A stretch of DNA of 64,000 bases from Imperialibacter roseus (GTDB lineage: Bacteria; Bacteroidota; Bacteroidia; Cytophagales; Cyclobacteriaceae), in the NCBI RefSeq assembly GCF_032999765.1, contig NZ_CP136051.1:2766417-2830416 (forward strand), given 5' to 3'. The notes under the pieces were generated by a model. It searched no databases, was not told the origin of the DNA, and saw only the letters and a program-made list of their open reading frames with translations. Position numbers and translations under genes: made by a program. This document shows positions 34,411-43,486 of this stretch, in pieces; positions within the stretch are counted from its first letter, which is position 1, and each line of letters starts with the position of its first letter.

Positions 34411-35757
34411 TCAACCCTGCCTCTCCGCCAGCACCTTCTGTGGATTATCCGCCCAAAAGGCCATGATGGTAAGGATGAAGTACACCGCAAAGCACAGCCA
34501 GCCGCTCACATTGTAGGTGCCGAAATAGGACAGCGACCGGCTGAACAGCATTGGCCCCAGGGCACTGCCGAAAACAATCATCATCATAGCCTGCCCACTG
34601 ATGGCGCCTAAGTGGGCACGGCCATAATACCGTGGCCAGGTAACTGTGGCCAATACCGAATAGAGGCCCGTCATAAATCCATTGCCAATAATGATCAGGT
34701 AGTAGCCCCAGCTGGTCGTGCCCAGAAAGATCACACCAAGGATGCCCAGGCAGGCGCCCCCTCCTTTGAAATACAGCAGGTATTTCAGGGGGATATGATC
34801 GCTGACGCTGCTCGCCACCAGCGTAACCACCACGGCGATGATGGCCACAGGCTGGAAGATAGTGATGGCCATCGTGTCGGGCAGTCCGGCCTCGGCAAAA
34901 ACGGACATGACATGAAAAGTGAAGCCCGTGAAATACAAAGCCTGCATGGCCATCATGAGGGCGAAAACCCAGAAAGGAAAATTGCGGATGGCTTCAGCGG
35001 CGTTAAACTCTTTGATCACCGGGAAAAGGATCTTTTTCTTTTTGGCAGAAGTGGCAACCTCCTCCCCCGGCGAGCGGCCATCAGGCAACAGGCCACTGTC
35101 TTCAGGACGGTTCCTGAAAAACACGATGATCACTACCGGGAACAGCAGGCCGACCAGTAACGCCATCACCATCCAGGCACCTTCCCAGGTGTACGCTTCG
35201 ATAAGGGTGAAGAGAAACAGCGGGGAGATTGAAAAGGCCAGCGACACAAAGACGCTACTAAACCCGGTGGCAAATCCACGGCGCCGATCGAACCACTGGA
35301 TCATCATATTGCGGGACACGATGGTGAGCACACCCTGCCCGAAAAAGCGCAGCAGCAGAAAGGTGACAAACAACGTGATGACGATGGCGCTAGTGGCCTG
35401 TGTGGCTATCCAGCCCGACAGCAAGCTGTCGATATTACTCAGCCAAATAAGAATTAACCCCAACCCAACTGCGGCAGCCACAGCTGTAGGGCGCACGCCG
35501 AGGCGGTCGTACAGCCGACCTGCCCAGGGCAGCATAAAGGAGCTGCCAATGGTGCCCAACATATAAGCGAAGCTCAGCTCATCCCGGCTGATATGCAGGC
35601 TGCCCAACAGCGAATCGGTAAATACCGACACCCCCATGGTTTGGCCGGGGATGCTCATGATGATGCCCAGAGATCCCCAGATGAGGATCATCCATCCGTA
35701 AAAAAAAGGCCACTTTCCGGGATGAAACGGAAAATTCGCCCACGCTCGTCTTTTCAT
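34411..35757 (-). CDS. MFS transporter (oxalate/formate antiporter-like)
   Basis: 448 aa with about 12 membrane helices. FFYGWMILIWGSLGIIMSIPGQTMGVSVFTDSLL at the start resembles the OxlT/monocarboxylate MFS group. The MFS loop 2-3 signature appears as GRLYDRLGVRP. The substrate cannot be assigned. It stands alone on the minus strand between repeat-rich intergenic regions. Confidence 0.88.
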   Translation of the reverse strand: MKRRAWANFPFHPGKWPFFYGWMILIWGSLGIIMSIPGQTMGVSVFTDSLLGSLHISRDELSFAYMLGTIGSSFMLPWAGRLYDRLGVRPTAVAAAVGLGLILIWLSNIDSLLSGWIATQATSAIVITLFVTFLLLRFFGQGVLTIVSRNMMIQWFDRRRGFATGFSSVFVSLAFSISPLFLFTLIEAYTWEGAWMVMALLVGLLFPVVIIVFFRNRPEDSGLLPDGRSPGEEVATSAKKKKILFPVIKEFNAAEAIRNFPFWVFALMMAMQALYFTGFTFHVMSVFAEAGLPDTMAITIFQPVAIIAVVVTLVASSVSDHIPLKYLLYFKGGGACLGILGVIFLGTTSWGYYLIIIGNGFMTGLYSVLATVTWPRYYGRAHLGAISGQAMMMIVFGSALGPMLFSRSLSYFGTYNVSGWLCFAVYFILTIMAFWADNPQKVLAERQG

Positions 35758-35979
35758 AGCAAGGTGTGAAGGTAATAAACTTTGGAGGGAGTTGGCTACT
35801 TACGCAATTTCGTTGCTTCGAGGGCTGCCAGCGGAAACGATAAATGAGGTCACTCTGCCACAAAGCGAATAGTGACTTCATTAATTTGGTGTTAGCGGAG
35901 CAGTCCCAAAGTGCAAATCACCCCCTGCTGGTGATTGATTGTTTTATCCTGAAATAGATTGACACAACCAGATTTAAAA

Positions 35980-36090
35980 ATGCGATTATCGAAATCAGGA
36001 TTGATGATTTTCAGTGATTCGGAAAAACATGAAATAATCCAAGAGCTGTTGAGTGGTAGGATTACCAATGAGCAAGCTCATAACTGCAGT
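35980..36090 (+). pseudogene. Truncated HTH of an IS3-type transposase OrfA (relic)
   Basis: From ATG 35980 the frame reads about 35 residues, including FSDSEKHEIIQELLSGRITNEQA, which looks like the first helix-turn-helix of IS3-family OrfA proteins. The similarity stops at about 36090 and the frame runs on into unrelated sequence. No inverted repeats were found. The assignment is tentative. Confidence 0.35.
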
Positions 36091-36180
36091 TTTACCCCGG
36101 CCCTGAGCCGGGCACCCCTAAAGGGAGCAGGTCAGCGATTTCGCTTCGAACCTCTCCATGTCCTGAAGGGCCCAGGCACA

Positions 36181-36210
36181 AAAAAAGGTGACCTTTCGAT
36201 CACCTTTTGT
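36181..36210 (-). terminator. Terminator of the molybdenum hydroxylase operon
   Basis: AAAAGGTGA (36183-36191) pairs with TCACCTTTT (36200-36208); on the minus strand a T run follows. It lies about 20 bp after the stop of the large subunit gene. Confidence 0.8.
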
Positions 36211-36229
36211 TTTCTGGTTGATGCAGCCC

Positions 36230-38437
36230 CTACATCACCTCTATCTTCTCCGGCGATTGATCGGCCGTGCTGAAAGGCGTGTGGTAGTAGCGCTTGCCCG
36301 TGGCTTTGTAAAGAGCGCTGGCCAATGCCCCAATCGCCGGCGGCAACCCTGGCTCGCCCAGTCCCGTCGGTTTGATCTCGTTCTCCACAAAGAACACCTC
36401 AATCTCCTCCGGCGCCTGGCTGTGCCTGATCAGCTGGTAGGTATTGAAGTTCTTGTGCACCGACGCACCGTTTTCAAATGTCAGCTCGCTGTAGAGCGCA
36501 TGGCCAATGCCATCAACCACACCTCCCTGAATGATGTTGACGGCGCCCTCTTTGTTGATCAAAATACCACAATCGACAGCGCACCACACCTTTTTCACCT
36601 TGGGCTGGTTGTTTTCCATCACCACGTCCATGACCTGGGCCACGTAAGAGTTGTGGCAGAAGTAGGCAGCCACTCCACGGAACACGCCGGGCGTTTCCAC
36701 GCCCCAATTGGCCTTTTCTTTCACAAGCTTCAGCACACCAGCATAGCGCTCGGCATCGTATTCGTATTTTTCTCCTACAGGATTGGCAATGGCCTTGTCG
36801 AACAGTTCCAACCGGAAGTCAATCGGATCCTTGCCTGCCAGCTCCGCCACCTCGTCGAGGAAGGACTGCTCCGCTCCTGCCGTAAAGTGCGACCTCGGTG
36901 CCCGCCAGGCGCCTGTCGAAATGTTCGTCGTTGAGCCAATGCTTTCAGCGGTGTAATTGGGCACCGACCCAGCAGGGAACCTGTTGGGGAAAACCGGGCC
37001 TTCCGGCAGCCCCGCCCCTCTCACCGAAAAGGCAATCAGGTTGTTGTTTTCGTCAAGTCCAGCTTTGTAAGTCGAGCGGTAGGCTGGTCGGTACGTGCCC
37101 TGGGTCATATCGTCTTCCCGGGTGTAAATCATTTTGATGGGCGCTCCCATTTTTTTGGAGATCGCCGCTGCTTCCAACCCAAAGTGCACGTACAACCGAC
37201 GGCCAAAGCCACCACCTATGCGGGTCATTTGCACGGAGATCTTCTCTACAGGAAGGCCCAGCAATTTAGCAGCCGAGTCTTCCAATGCCTTGGGGGTTTG
37301 CGTAGGCCCTGCCAGCTCCGCTCCGTCTGCCGTCACATTGGCGTAGAAGTTCATGGGCTCCATGGTGGCGTGGGCAAGGAATGGCGACGTATACGTCCGC
37401 TCAATCACCTTGGCGGCCGAGGCAAAAGCTGCCTCCGTGTCACCGTCTTTTCTGTTGCCGCCTACTTCGCCGTTTTTCAGTGTGTCCTTCAGCCGCTGCA
37501 CATGCATGGCTGTGTTTTCGGGCTCCGTGACCGTTTCCCAATTGGCTTTGAGCGCCTTCTTGGCCTTCATCAGCTGCCAGGTGGAGTCTCCCACAATGGC
37601 AATCAGGTGATTGAAGGCATTCACATCCGACCAGGCTGGCTCGGGTATGGTGGTGTCGATGATGAAAGCGTCCCTCACGCCATCCATCGCCTTGATTTCG
37701 TCCACGTTGAAGTCTTTCACCTTCATGCCAAATGCTGGTGGGTGCTCAATCATGGCCAGCAGCATGCCTTCTTTTTTGAAGTCGATGCCGAACAGTGGCT
37801 TGCCGGTGACAATTTTGGGGCCCTCCACGTTCTTTTGGGCGCTGCCCAGCAGCTTGTAGTCTTTAGGTTCTTTCAGCGCTATTTCTTCGGGCACTTCAAT
37901 GCCCACTGCCTTGGAAGCAATGGCTCCGTACCCTATGGTCCTCGTTCCGTTTTTCTCTTTGATGATTCCCTCACTGGCTGTCAGGTCTTCCACCTTCACG
38001 CCCCACTCTTTGGCGGCGGCTTCCAGCAGCATCCTGCGACCAGTAGCTCCGGCCATGCGCAGGGCATCCCAGCCCAGCATAATGGACAGACTGCCCCCGG
38101 CAAACTGCGGGTTTTTAAAAGCATCCTCATCAAGCATGCCTTGTTCTACCACCACATGGTCCCAGGCCACGTCGAGCTCCTCGGCCACTATCATGGGCAT
38201 GGAGGTCATCACATTCTGGCCTATCTCTGGATTGGGATTGAAGATGGTCACAAGACCGGTGTCACCAATTTTGATATAGCCGTTGATTTTGAACCACTCG
38301 TTGGGCACGGCCACCAGGGGCTCCGACACCGGCGAGCACCGGGTGAGCCAGCTGAAACCGATCATCAGTCCACCGCCGGCGGCTGCCGAGGTCTTCAGAA
38401 ATGATCTTCTGCCAAATTTCGTCCTTACTAATGTCAT
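36230..38437 (-). CDS. Molybdopterin-binding large subunit of a xanthine-dehydrogenase-family oxidoreductase (IorB-like)
   Basis: 735 aa. A twin-arginine signal (RRSFLKTSAAAGGGLMIGFSW) sends it, folded with cofactor, across the inner membrane. The body matches the aldehyde oxidase/xanthine dehydrogenase molybdenum subunit in the isoquinoline 1-oxidoreductase beta arrangement: GQNVMTSMPMIVAEELDVAWDHVVVEQG, IGGGFGRRLYVHFGLEAAAIS, GAWRAPRSHFTAGAEQSFLDEVA and the C-terminal GLGEPGLPPAIGALASAL with the active-site Glu. It partners with the 2Fe-2S subunit encoded 12 bp upstream. The substrate (N-heterocycle or aldehyde) is unknown. Confidence 0.92.
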   Translation of the reverse strand: MTLVRTKFGRRSFLKTSAAAGGGLMIGFSWLTRCSPVSEPLVAVPNEWFKINGYIKIGDTGLVTIFNPNPEIGQNVMTSMPMIVAEELDVAWDHVVVEQGMLDEDAFKNPQFAGGSLSIMLGWDALRMAGATGRRMLLEAAAKEWGVKVEDLTASEGIIKEKNGTRTIGYGAIASKAVGIEVPEEIALKEPKDYKLLGSAQKNVEGPKIVTGKPLFGIDFKKEGMLLAMIEHPPAFGMKVKDFNVDEIKAMDGVRDAFIIDTTIPEPAWSDVNAFNHLIAIVGDSTWQLMKAKKALKANWETVTEPENTAMHVQRLKDTLKNGEVGGNRKDGDTEAAFASAAKVIERTYTSPFLAHATMEPMNFYANVTADGAELAGPTQTPKALEDSAAKLLGLPVEKISVQMTRIGGGFGRRLYVHFGLEAAAISKKMGAPIKMIYTREDDMTQGTYRPAYRSTYKAGLDENNNLIAFSVRGAGLPEGPVFPNRFPAGSVPNYTAESIGSTTNISTGAWRAPRSHFTAGAEQSFLDEVAELAGKDPIDFRLELFDKAIANPVGEKYEYDAERYAGVLKLVKEKANWGVETPGVFRGVAAYFCHNSYVAQVMDVVMENNQPKVKKVWCAVDCGILINKEGAVNIIQGGVVDGIGHALYSELTFENGASVHKNFNTYQLIRHSQAPEEIEVFFVENEIKPTGLGEPGLPPAIGALASALYKATGKRYYHTPFSTADQSPEKIEVM

Positions 38438-38449
38438 AAGCTGATGGTT

Positions 38450-38905
38450 TTAGAGTGTTGAGGCAGTTTTCACGGCGGCTTTGATCCTTACATAGGTGCC
38501 GCAGCGGCAGATATTGCCATTCATGGCCGATTCAATTTCTTCATCGGTGGGCTTCGGGTTGGCCGCAAGCAGCGCTGAGGCGGTCATGATCTGGCCTGCC
38601 TGACAATAGCCACACTGGGGCACGTCGTGCTGTAGCCATGCTTGCTGCACCGGGTGGTCTCCGTTTTCGGAAAGGCCTTCAATGGTGGTGATTTTGTTGT
38701 CGCCTACGGCCGACACAGGCAGCTGACACGAGCGGGTGGCATTGCCATTCACATGGATGGTGCAAGCGCCGCACTGGGCAATGCCGCAGCCAAACTTGGT
38801 GCCTACCAGGTCGAGATTGTCTCGCAGCACCCACAGCATGGGCGTAGCGGGATCCACATCCACCTGCTTTTGTTGTCCGTTAATTGTTAGTTTGAAAATT
38901 GCCAT
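38450..38905 (-). CDS. 2Fe-2S subunit of the molybdenum hydroxylase (IorA-like)
   Basis: 151 aa from ATG 38905 ([18 protein letters not shown]); the frame is open to 38977 but the extension is not family-like. Two [2Fe-2S] sites: the plant-ferredoxin type [13 protein letters not shown] with the later Cys in RSCQLP, and the C-terminal [10 protein letters not shown] with GNICRCGTY. It feeds electrons from the molybdenum subunit encoded 12 bp downstream. It has no signal peptide of its own and is presumably co-exported with the Tat partner. Confidence 0.94.
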   Translation of the reverse strand: MAIFKLTINGQQKQVDVDPATPMLWVLRDNLDLVGTKFGCGIAQCGACTIHVNGNATRSCQLPVSAVGDNKITTIEGLSENGDHPVQQAWLQHDVPQCGYCQAGQIMTASALLAANPKPTDEEIESAMNGNICRCGTYVRIKAAVKTASTL

Positions 38906-39096
38906 CGGTAGTTTAGTTAGAGGGATAATGTTAAAGATAAGGTTATTTGGGGAAGAGTGAAAGTCAAATATTGTCATTGGGTGGGAGGCGGTGTAGCTGG
39001 TTCAAGTGGAGATTTGAAATTCACAATAACTAGGATACCTTATTTCACTATTGCAGTTGCAGTTGCAATTTTCATCAGAAAGGACTTCAAAAGTAA

Positions 39097-39348
39097 ACAC
39101 TTGCAAGGTTCTTAGTAGGTCTATTCTTTGGCACTGTCTTAATCTCAATTTCATTCAATGCAGGAATATACAGCCTAATATATAGCTATCTGGGATCAAC
39201 TGTCTATGCAATGCTGATTGGTCAAAACATCATTTCAGTATTTGAGAATGCAGGGAAATTTGATGTTATTCCCAATTCAGTTATAGCGCTCTTAAAAAAG
39301 AAGATTAGCCCAAAAGCGTTGATTGGGGGCTTTAAGAAAAAGGAGTAA
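39097..39348 (+). pseudogene. Remnant of a holin-like membrane protein gene
   Basis: An open frame of 83 codons without a start ends at TAA 39346-39348. It reads two hydrophobic segments (FLVGLFFGTVLISISFNAGIY, LGSTVYAMLIG) followed by QNIISVFENAGKFDVIPNSVI and a Lys-rich tail, reminiscent of the phage_holin_4 family. Just upstream, another frame (about 39000-39116) gives hydrophobic YFTIAVAVAIFIRKDF and stops, so a frameshift or deletion probably broke the gene. It marks the edge of an AT-richer block. Confidence 0.45.
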
Positions 39349-39355
39349 TTTTAAA

Positions 39356-40249
39356 CTAAGAATAAAATCCTTCGGAGGAATAGAGAATAGGATATGCTTC
39401 TTTGCCGTATGGAATTGGAATTTCTATTCCAGACAATTGAATTTTCCCTTTGGCTTCTATGATTGATAAATCGTTGAGAAGAAAAGTATCTTGAGTTTGT
39501 TCGGTGATCACTTTAATAAAACTTATTCTTTTTGAAGGTGTCATGTAATGAAATCCATAAACTCTTCCAACTTCAATCAACTCATTGTTTTTCATCATTG
39601 ATAGTGAGTCACCATTTATCTTAAAAACGGCTGTTTTGCCTTCATTCACGGGCCCAATTGTAACTTTCCAAGTCCTATTTAAGACATTGCTATTGGTTAT
39701 ATTAGCAAGTTGATCCTGAGCGTTAGAGAACTTCTTTTCCAAAGCTGTACTGTCTTTTACCTGCTGTTCCAACTCAACCAACCTATTGCGGGATTCTGCT
39801 AAGTTCACTTGAAGAGTTTCGGCAATTTCGATTTGTTTTTTGAGCTGGTCAGCAGTTACGTTTTCAGCGTTAATAATTTTTTCAAGGTTCTGAAGACTAG
39901 TATCTAACCGTTCCCGGTCACGCAAATACTTACTTATTTTAACGCTTCGTTCCTTGGAAATGTTGATGTTCCAATTGTCGCTTATTTTCTTAATCCAAGT
40001 AATTGCGGCATCTACAGCGATCCGAAAGAATGGATACAGACAGGCGGCTATAAAAGGATATACAAAACCATAATACCAATCTGCTTTTTTTGAGATGTAG
40101 TCAATTAACCCATCAAAACCATTTTCCCAGTAAAGCAGTGCAAGCGTAATTTCCCAATTGATGAGAGCCCACGATATAATGAATGATGCAAAAAAGGGAT
40201 TAGTGAACCTTTCTTTAAGGGTGTCAAAAAAATCATTTATTTTATTCAC
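39356..40249 (-). CDS. Membrane/coiled-coil protein of unknown function, paralogue 1
   Basis: 297 aa, GTG start. Two membrane helices lie in the first about 90 residues (FFASFIISWALINWEITLALLYW and YGFVYPFIAACLYPFFRIAV); residues about 110-185 form a coiled coil (LQNLEKIINAENVTADQLKKQIEIAETLQVNLAESRNRLVELEQQV). The C-terminal about 100 residues are beta-rich (WKVTIGPVNEGKTAVFKINGDSL...YPILYSSEG). The neighbour downstream in coordinates has the same architecture and shared motifs at both ends. Family not recognised; base composition is AT-richer than neighbours, suggesting transfer. Confidence 0.7.
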   Translation of the reverse strand: MNKINDFFDTLKERFTNPFFASFIISWALINWEITLALLYWENGFDGLIDYISKKADWYYGFVYPFIAACLYPFFRIAVDAAITWIKKISDNWNINISKERSVKISKYLRDRERLDTSLQNLEKIINAENVTADQLKKQIEIAETLQVNLAESRNRLVELEQQVKDSTALEKKFSNAQDQLANITNSNVLNRTWKVTIGPVNEGKTAVFKINGDSLSMMKNNELIEVGRVYGFHYMTPSKRISFIKVITEQTQDTFLLNDLSIIEAKGKIQLSGIEIPIPYGKEAYPILYSSEGFYS

Positions 40250-40280
40250 GGTGTAGACAAGATTACTTTATTGGAGGATA

Positions 40281-41201
40281 TTATATATCACTTTTTTCTG
40301 CCGTGTAAAGTATCGGATAGGACTCTGTATCCCACGGTAATTCAATTTCTGTGCCGGACAATTGAATGCTGCTTTTAGTGAGTTCAACTTTAAGATTGTT
40401 CTGAAATAACCTAACCTTTTTATCCTTAAAAAGGACTTTTATGAAAGTCAATTCACTTTCTTTGTTTGTGTAGTGAAATGCGTAGATGTGCCCAATGATC
40501 TCAACAGTTTCGCCGTTCCATTCGGAAATAATTTGATTGTCTATTGATATGGACAAAGGGTCTGATTCGAAACGGGAGCCAACTATTACTGCCCAATTTC
40601 CATTTAGAATCATACTGTCGTTTATGGTTCTTAGTCTTGCTTCAACTATTTTTAGTCTCTCTTGGAGGGTGTCCTTGTCTTTAGCTTTTGTATCTAACAC
40701 AGCCACTTGCTGAATTTTCTCATCCCGATCCCGGGAAATATTTTTGACTTCGAGTTCCTTCTTTTCGAGCTCTTTTTTTACATCCTTGTGTTTCCCAATG
40801 TATTCATCAAGCTCCCTTTCCTTTTCTTCCAAGAGTTTGACTTTCTCATTGTACTCGGACAATAGAACCTTTGCTGAATTTGAGTCTTCGATTATCTGGT
40901 TGTTCTCTTTTACACGAACTTTATTGATATAAATTCTTATGACTCTCTTAATTTGTGGTGCTGCCAAGATGTAGCCAATCGCAGTTCCCAGCGGTATCAA
41001 TAAGGCTTTCTGAATCGTAATCTGAGACTCAATAAAACTAAATAGGTTATTGTACCCCAAAACCATGATATGGTGATTGTCAATAAACACCGACAAAACA
41101 ATTCGCCAGTTCGTAATAGCCCAAGCTATTCCGAAAGAGGCAACAAAGGGACTTTTAAATCTCCTGCCCACTTCATCTAAGAAATCTTTAAAAAATTCCA
41201 T
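40281..41201 (-). CDS. Membrane/coiled-coil protein of unknown function, paralogue 2
   Basis: 306 aa. It shares with the adjacent gene the N-terminal pattern RFKSPFVASFGIAWAITNWRI (versus RFTNPFFASFIISWALINWEI), a central coiled coil rich in Glu and Lys (VKLLEEKERELDEYIGKHKDVKKELEKKELE), and a C-terminal beta-rich domain beginning NGNWAVIVGS and ending ESYPILYTAE. Two membrane helices are near the N-terminus. It is transcribed first, 31 bp before its paralogue, so the two probably form a complex. No function assigned. Confidence 0.7.
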   Translation of the reverse strand: MEFFKDFLDEVGRRFKSPFVASFGIAWAITNWRIVLSVFIDNHHIMVLGYNNLFSFIESQITIQKALLIPLGTAIGYILAAPQIKRVIRIYINKVRVKENNQIIEDSNSAKVLLSEYNEKVKLLEEKERELDEYIGKHKDVKKELEKKELEVKNISRDRDEKIQQVAVLDTKAKDKDTLQERLKIVEARLRTINDSMILNGNWAVIVGSRFESDPLSISIDNQIISEWNGETVEIIGHIYAFHYTNKESELTFIKVLFKDKKVRLFQNNLKVELTKSSIQLSGTEIELPWDTESYPILYTAEKSDI

Positions 41202-41437
41202 GGTCGATAAATTAGCTTTCGTAATATAGCTTTTTTCAAATTCTACCTTCCAATTCTTTCGAAATTGCTCCTAAATTTGATCGAGACTGGACTATAATTC
41301 AGTTTAGGTGCATTGGTATTCTTTTCTCTTACGTTCGTGTGCCGGCCTAAAATGGGTTTAAATTTGAAACCCTATCGATTGACAGGGCCTTCAATTTAAA
41401 GAGTGAATCAACTGCTCTGATGAGGAAACCTTGTGTC

Positions 41438-41660
41438 GCCACCAGTGAAGCGCTTATGCGACTACCTGTTAAGCCCTTGTCCAGATAGGTGACAAGCCCT
41501 TATGACATACCTAGTAAAGGCGTTATTTCGTTCCTGTTAAGCGCTTATGGGAGGTCTGATAACGGCTTAACAGGAGGCTGCGGTGCGCACCATAGGTAGT
41601 CGGTGGTAGGCAGCATAGGTAGTGAGTGGTGCGCAGCAAACAGGTTCGCTAAGGGCTTAG
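41438..41660 (+). repeat. Degenerate 23-bp minisatellite
   Basis: The core AAGCSCTTATG recurs at 41448, 41471, 41494, 41517 (AAGGCGTTATT) and 41539, and as AACGGCTTAAC at 41561, giving spacings of 23, 23, 23, 22 and 22. A second sub-family with the core CATAGGTAGT follows at 41591 and 41614, again 23 bp apart, and a GCTAAGGGCTTA unit near 41648. About nine to ten units in total, counted by eye. Confidence 0.65.
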
Positions 41661-41730
41661 TGGAAACGGAGCGAAAATAAGGTGAATGGCTCCTGTATGT
41701 ATGAATATACGAAAATCAGGCCAGTTTTGG
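41631..41730 (+). repeat. Direct repeat of about 100 bp, left copy
   Basis: Matches 46617-46713 with about 90% identity by eye, including an almost unbroken stretch from AAATAAGGTGAATGGCTCC to ATCAGGCCAGTT. It overlaps the last minisatellite unit and lies 5 kb from its partner in the same orientation. Confidence 0.8.
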
Positions 41731-41969
41731 GAGAAGAGCGTGTCGTTTTTCGGGATCCTGCCCGGCTGCTACTTTACTGCTGCCATCCCGGCGTCTGACG
41801 GCTGCCATTGCTATCGCCCTCCTCGCCGTGCCGACCCCTAACCGCTGTCGTTGCCCAGGCCCCGCCCCCCTCCCATTCTTGTCCTTTTATGACGCTTTGT
41901 TGACCTAGGCCGGAAGGTGAATGCGCCAGATCTTTGTCGCATCAAAAAACAATCATTAGACAAAAGATC

Positions 41970-42800
41970 ATGAAAAGACACAAAGCAAGCATGCTGTACC
42001 CGGGCGTAATCATTGGTGCCTACCTGCTGATGACGCTGCTGGGGTCGTGCCAGGACGAGGACTTTAACCCTAGCCTTACGCAGGCGTTCGACGTTCAATC
42101 GGCGGCCAATGGTGCCACTTACCCCATCAGGGTGGCCTTGCCCACCGCTTACTATACCTCCGCTGAAAGGTATCCGGCCATTTATGTGCTGGATGGAGAG
42201 GAAAATTTCGGTTTCGTGGCCAACCACTGCCGGGAGATTTCGGAGCGCCTGGCAACGCAAAACGTGGTGGTGGTCAGCATTGGCTATGGCCAGGATCGCA
42301 GCATCGACTACACCCCTACCAAAACCAGTGAGATGACGGGCGGTGGCACGCAGTTCCTGGACTTTATCGAAACCCAGCTGATTCCCCAAATGGAGGAGCG
42401 CTTCCGTGTGGATACTACCCGCAATGGCCGGGTGCTCCTGGGTCATTCCTACGGCGGGCTGTTCGGCGCCTGTGTGCTGGCTGTGAACAACCAACTGTTT
42501 GGCAACTACCTGCTACTGAGTCCCTCTATTTGGTTTGACAACGAAGTGTCGCTACAGCTGGAAAAGGCGTACCGTGCCGCCAACAAGGACCAGCACCATC
42601 TGGTATTCCTGGGCATAGGTGAGTTGGAGAATGCCGGCAGGATGCAGGCTCCTTTTGAGGCGTTTTATGAAGCGCTGCGTGACAACTATGCTGACATCAG
42701 CCTGGCCAAAAACCGTGAGAAGCACCTTGATCATGTCGGTTCCAGGCAGCCGAACATCGTGAAAGGGCTGAACTACTACTTCCAAAACAGGCAGCTGTAA
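41970..42800 (+). CDS. Alpha/beta-hydrolase esterase lipoprotein
   Basis: 276 aa from ATG 41970 (MKRHKASML); the frame opens earlier, at 41934. A hydrophobic N-terminus ends in a lipobox (LLGSC), so it is probably an outer-membrane-anchored lipoprotein. The body resembles the enterochelin esterase-like (esterase D) family: YPAIYVLDGEENFGFVANHCREIS, nucleophile in LLGHSYGGLFGACVLA, and a C-terminal His in KHLDHVGS. It hydrolyses an ester; the substrate is unknown. The following barrel gene is 48 bp downstream. Confidence 0.85.
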   Translation: MKRHKASMLYPGVIIGAYLLMTLLGSCQDEDFNPSLTQAFDVQSAANGATYPIRVALPTAYYTSAERYPAIYVLDGEENFGFVANHCREISERLATQNVVVVSIGYGQDRSIDYTPTKTSEMTGGGTQFLDFIETQLIPQMEERFRVDTTRNGRVLLGHSYGGLFGACVLAVNNQLFGNYLLLSPSIWFDNEVSLQLEKAYRAANKDQHHLVFLGIGELENAGRMQAPFEAFYEALRDNYADISLAKNREKHLDHVGSRQPNIVKGLNYYFQNRQL

Positions 42801-42848
42801 CGCCCAATCACAGCCAGTATCTCTCTCGTCCATTTAAAATTTACCACC

Positions 42849-43460
42849 ATGAAAAATCAATATTTATTACTCCTCTTCTTCCTGATTGCCAGCACTTATG
42901 CTTTCGCACAGGAGGAAATGGCCTCAAAGGCACCCAACATTTCTACCGGAAGACTATTGAGCATTGAGCCTGGAATCGGCATCCACACCAATTTCGGCAC
43001 GGACGTTCTCATGACCACGCTGGTACAATGGAATCCGATCCAGCGCCTGAGTTTCGCCTCGCATTCGTCGTTCAACATCAACAATGTGACAGCTCGAAAC
43101 TTCAACCACATCACCACGGACTACAACTACTCCATCAACCAGAAGTTTGGCGCTGGCACCACCTTGAATGGCCGCAAAACTTCCCAAACCTTTCTGCTGA
43201 TGGCTGGCGTGAAGTACACCACCTATCAGGAAACGCTACGCAACCCTGACCTGGCTACTGCTACTGCTTCCATCAAGTCACTAAGCCCCGACTACGGATT
43301 GATGTACAGCCTGAAGCGGGGCTGGAAGAAGTACTTTTTCACAGGACGCATGTATGTGCCGTTGTTTCCGTGGCCCACGAAGGGCTCCAACATCACCTAC
43401 ATCGATGGCAACTCAAATAATATTGCCTTGGAGGCAGGGGTTGGCATCAAAATCAAATAG
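42849..43460 (+). CDS. Secreted outer-membrane barrel-like protein of unknown function
   Basis: 203 aa with signal peptide (MKNQYLLLLFFLIASTYAFAQ). The mature chain alternates polar and hydrophobic residues as in small beta-barrels (LLSIEPGIGIHTNFGTDVLMTTLVQWNPIQRLSFASHSSFNI, KKYFFTGRMYVPLFPW) and ends LEAGVGIKIK. It lies between the esterase and the GNAT gene on one strand. Family not recognised. Confidence 0.65.
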   Translation: MKNQYLLLLFFLIASTYAFAQEEMASKAPNISTGRLLSIEPGIGIHTNFGTDVLMTTLVQWNPIQRLSFASHSSFNINNVTARNFNHITTDYNYSINQKFGAGTTLNGRKTSQTFLLMAGVKYTTYQETLRNPDLATATASIKSLSPDYGLMYSLKRGWKKYFFTGRMYVPLFPWPTKGSNITYIDGNSNNIALEAGVGIKIK

Positions 43461-43486
43461 TCGGGCAGTCAAATCAATTTTCAGAT

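Larger units (their letters stand above)
35758..36229. other. Intergenic region with transposase relic and terminator
   Basis: 472 bp. It contains a short HTH relic (35980-36090) and the terminator of the molybdenum hydroxylase gene (36181-36210); otherwise nothing is recognised. Confidence 0.5.
41202..41969. other. Repeat-rich intergenic region
   Basis: 768 bp without a supportable gene. It contains a degenerate 23-bp tandem repeat (41438-41660), the left copy of a roughly 100-bp direct repeat (41631-41730) and a C-rich stretch before the esterase gene. Confidence 0.6.

Noticed and set aside
37184-38404. A 406-codon open frame antisense to the molybdenum hydroxylase gene
   Set aside because: The opposite strand codes for a well-conserved IorB-like protein; the shadow has unusual composition (many His, Gly, Phe) and no domain.
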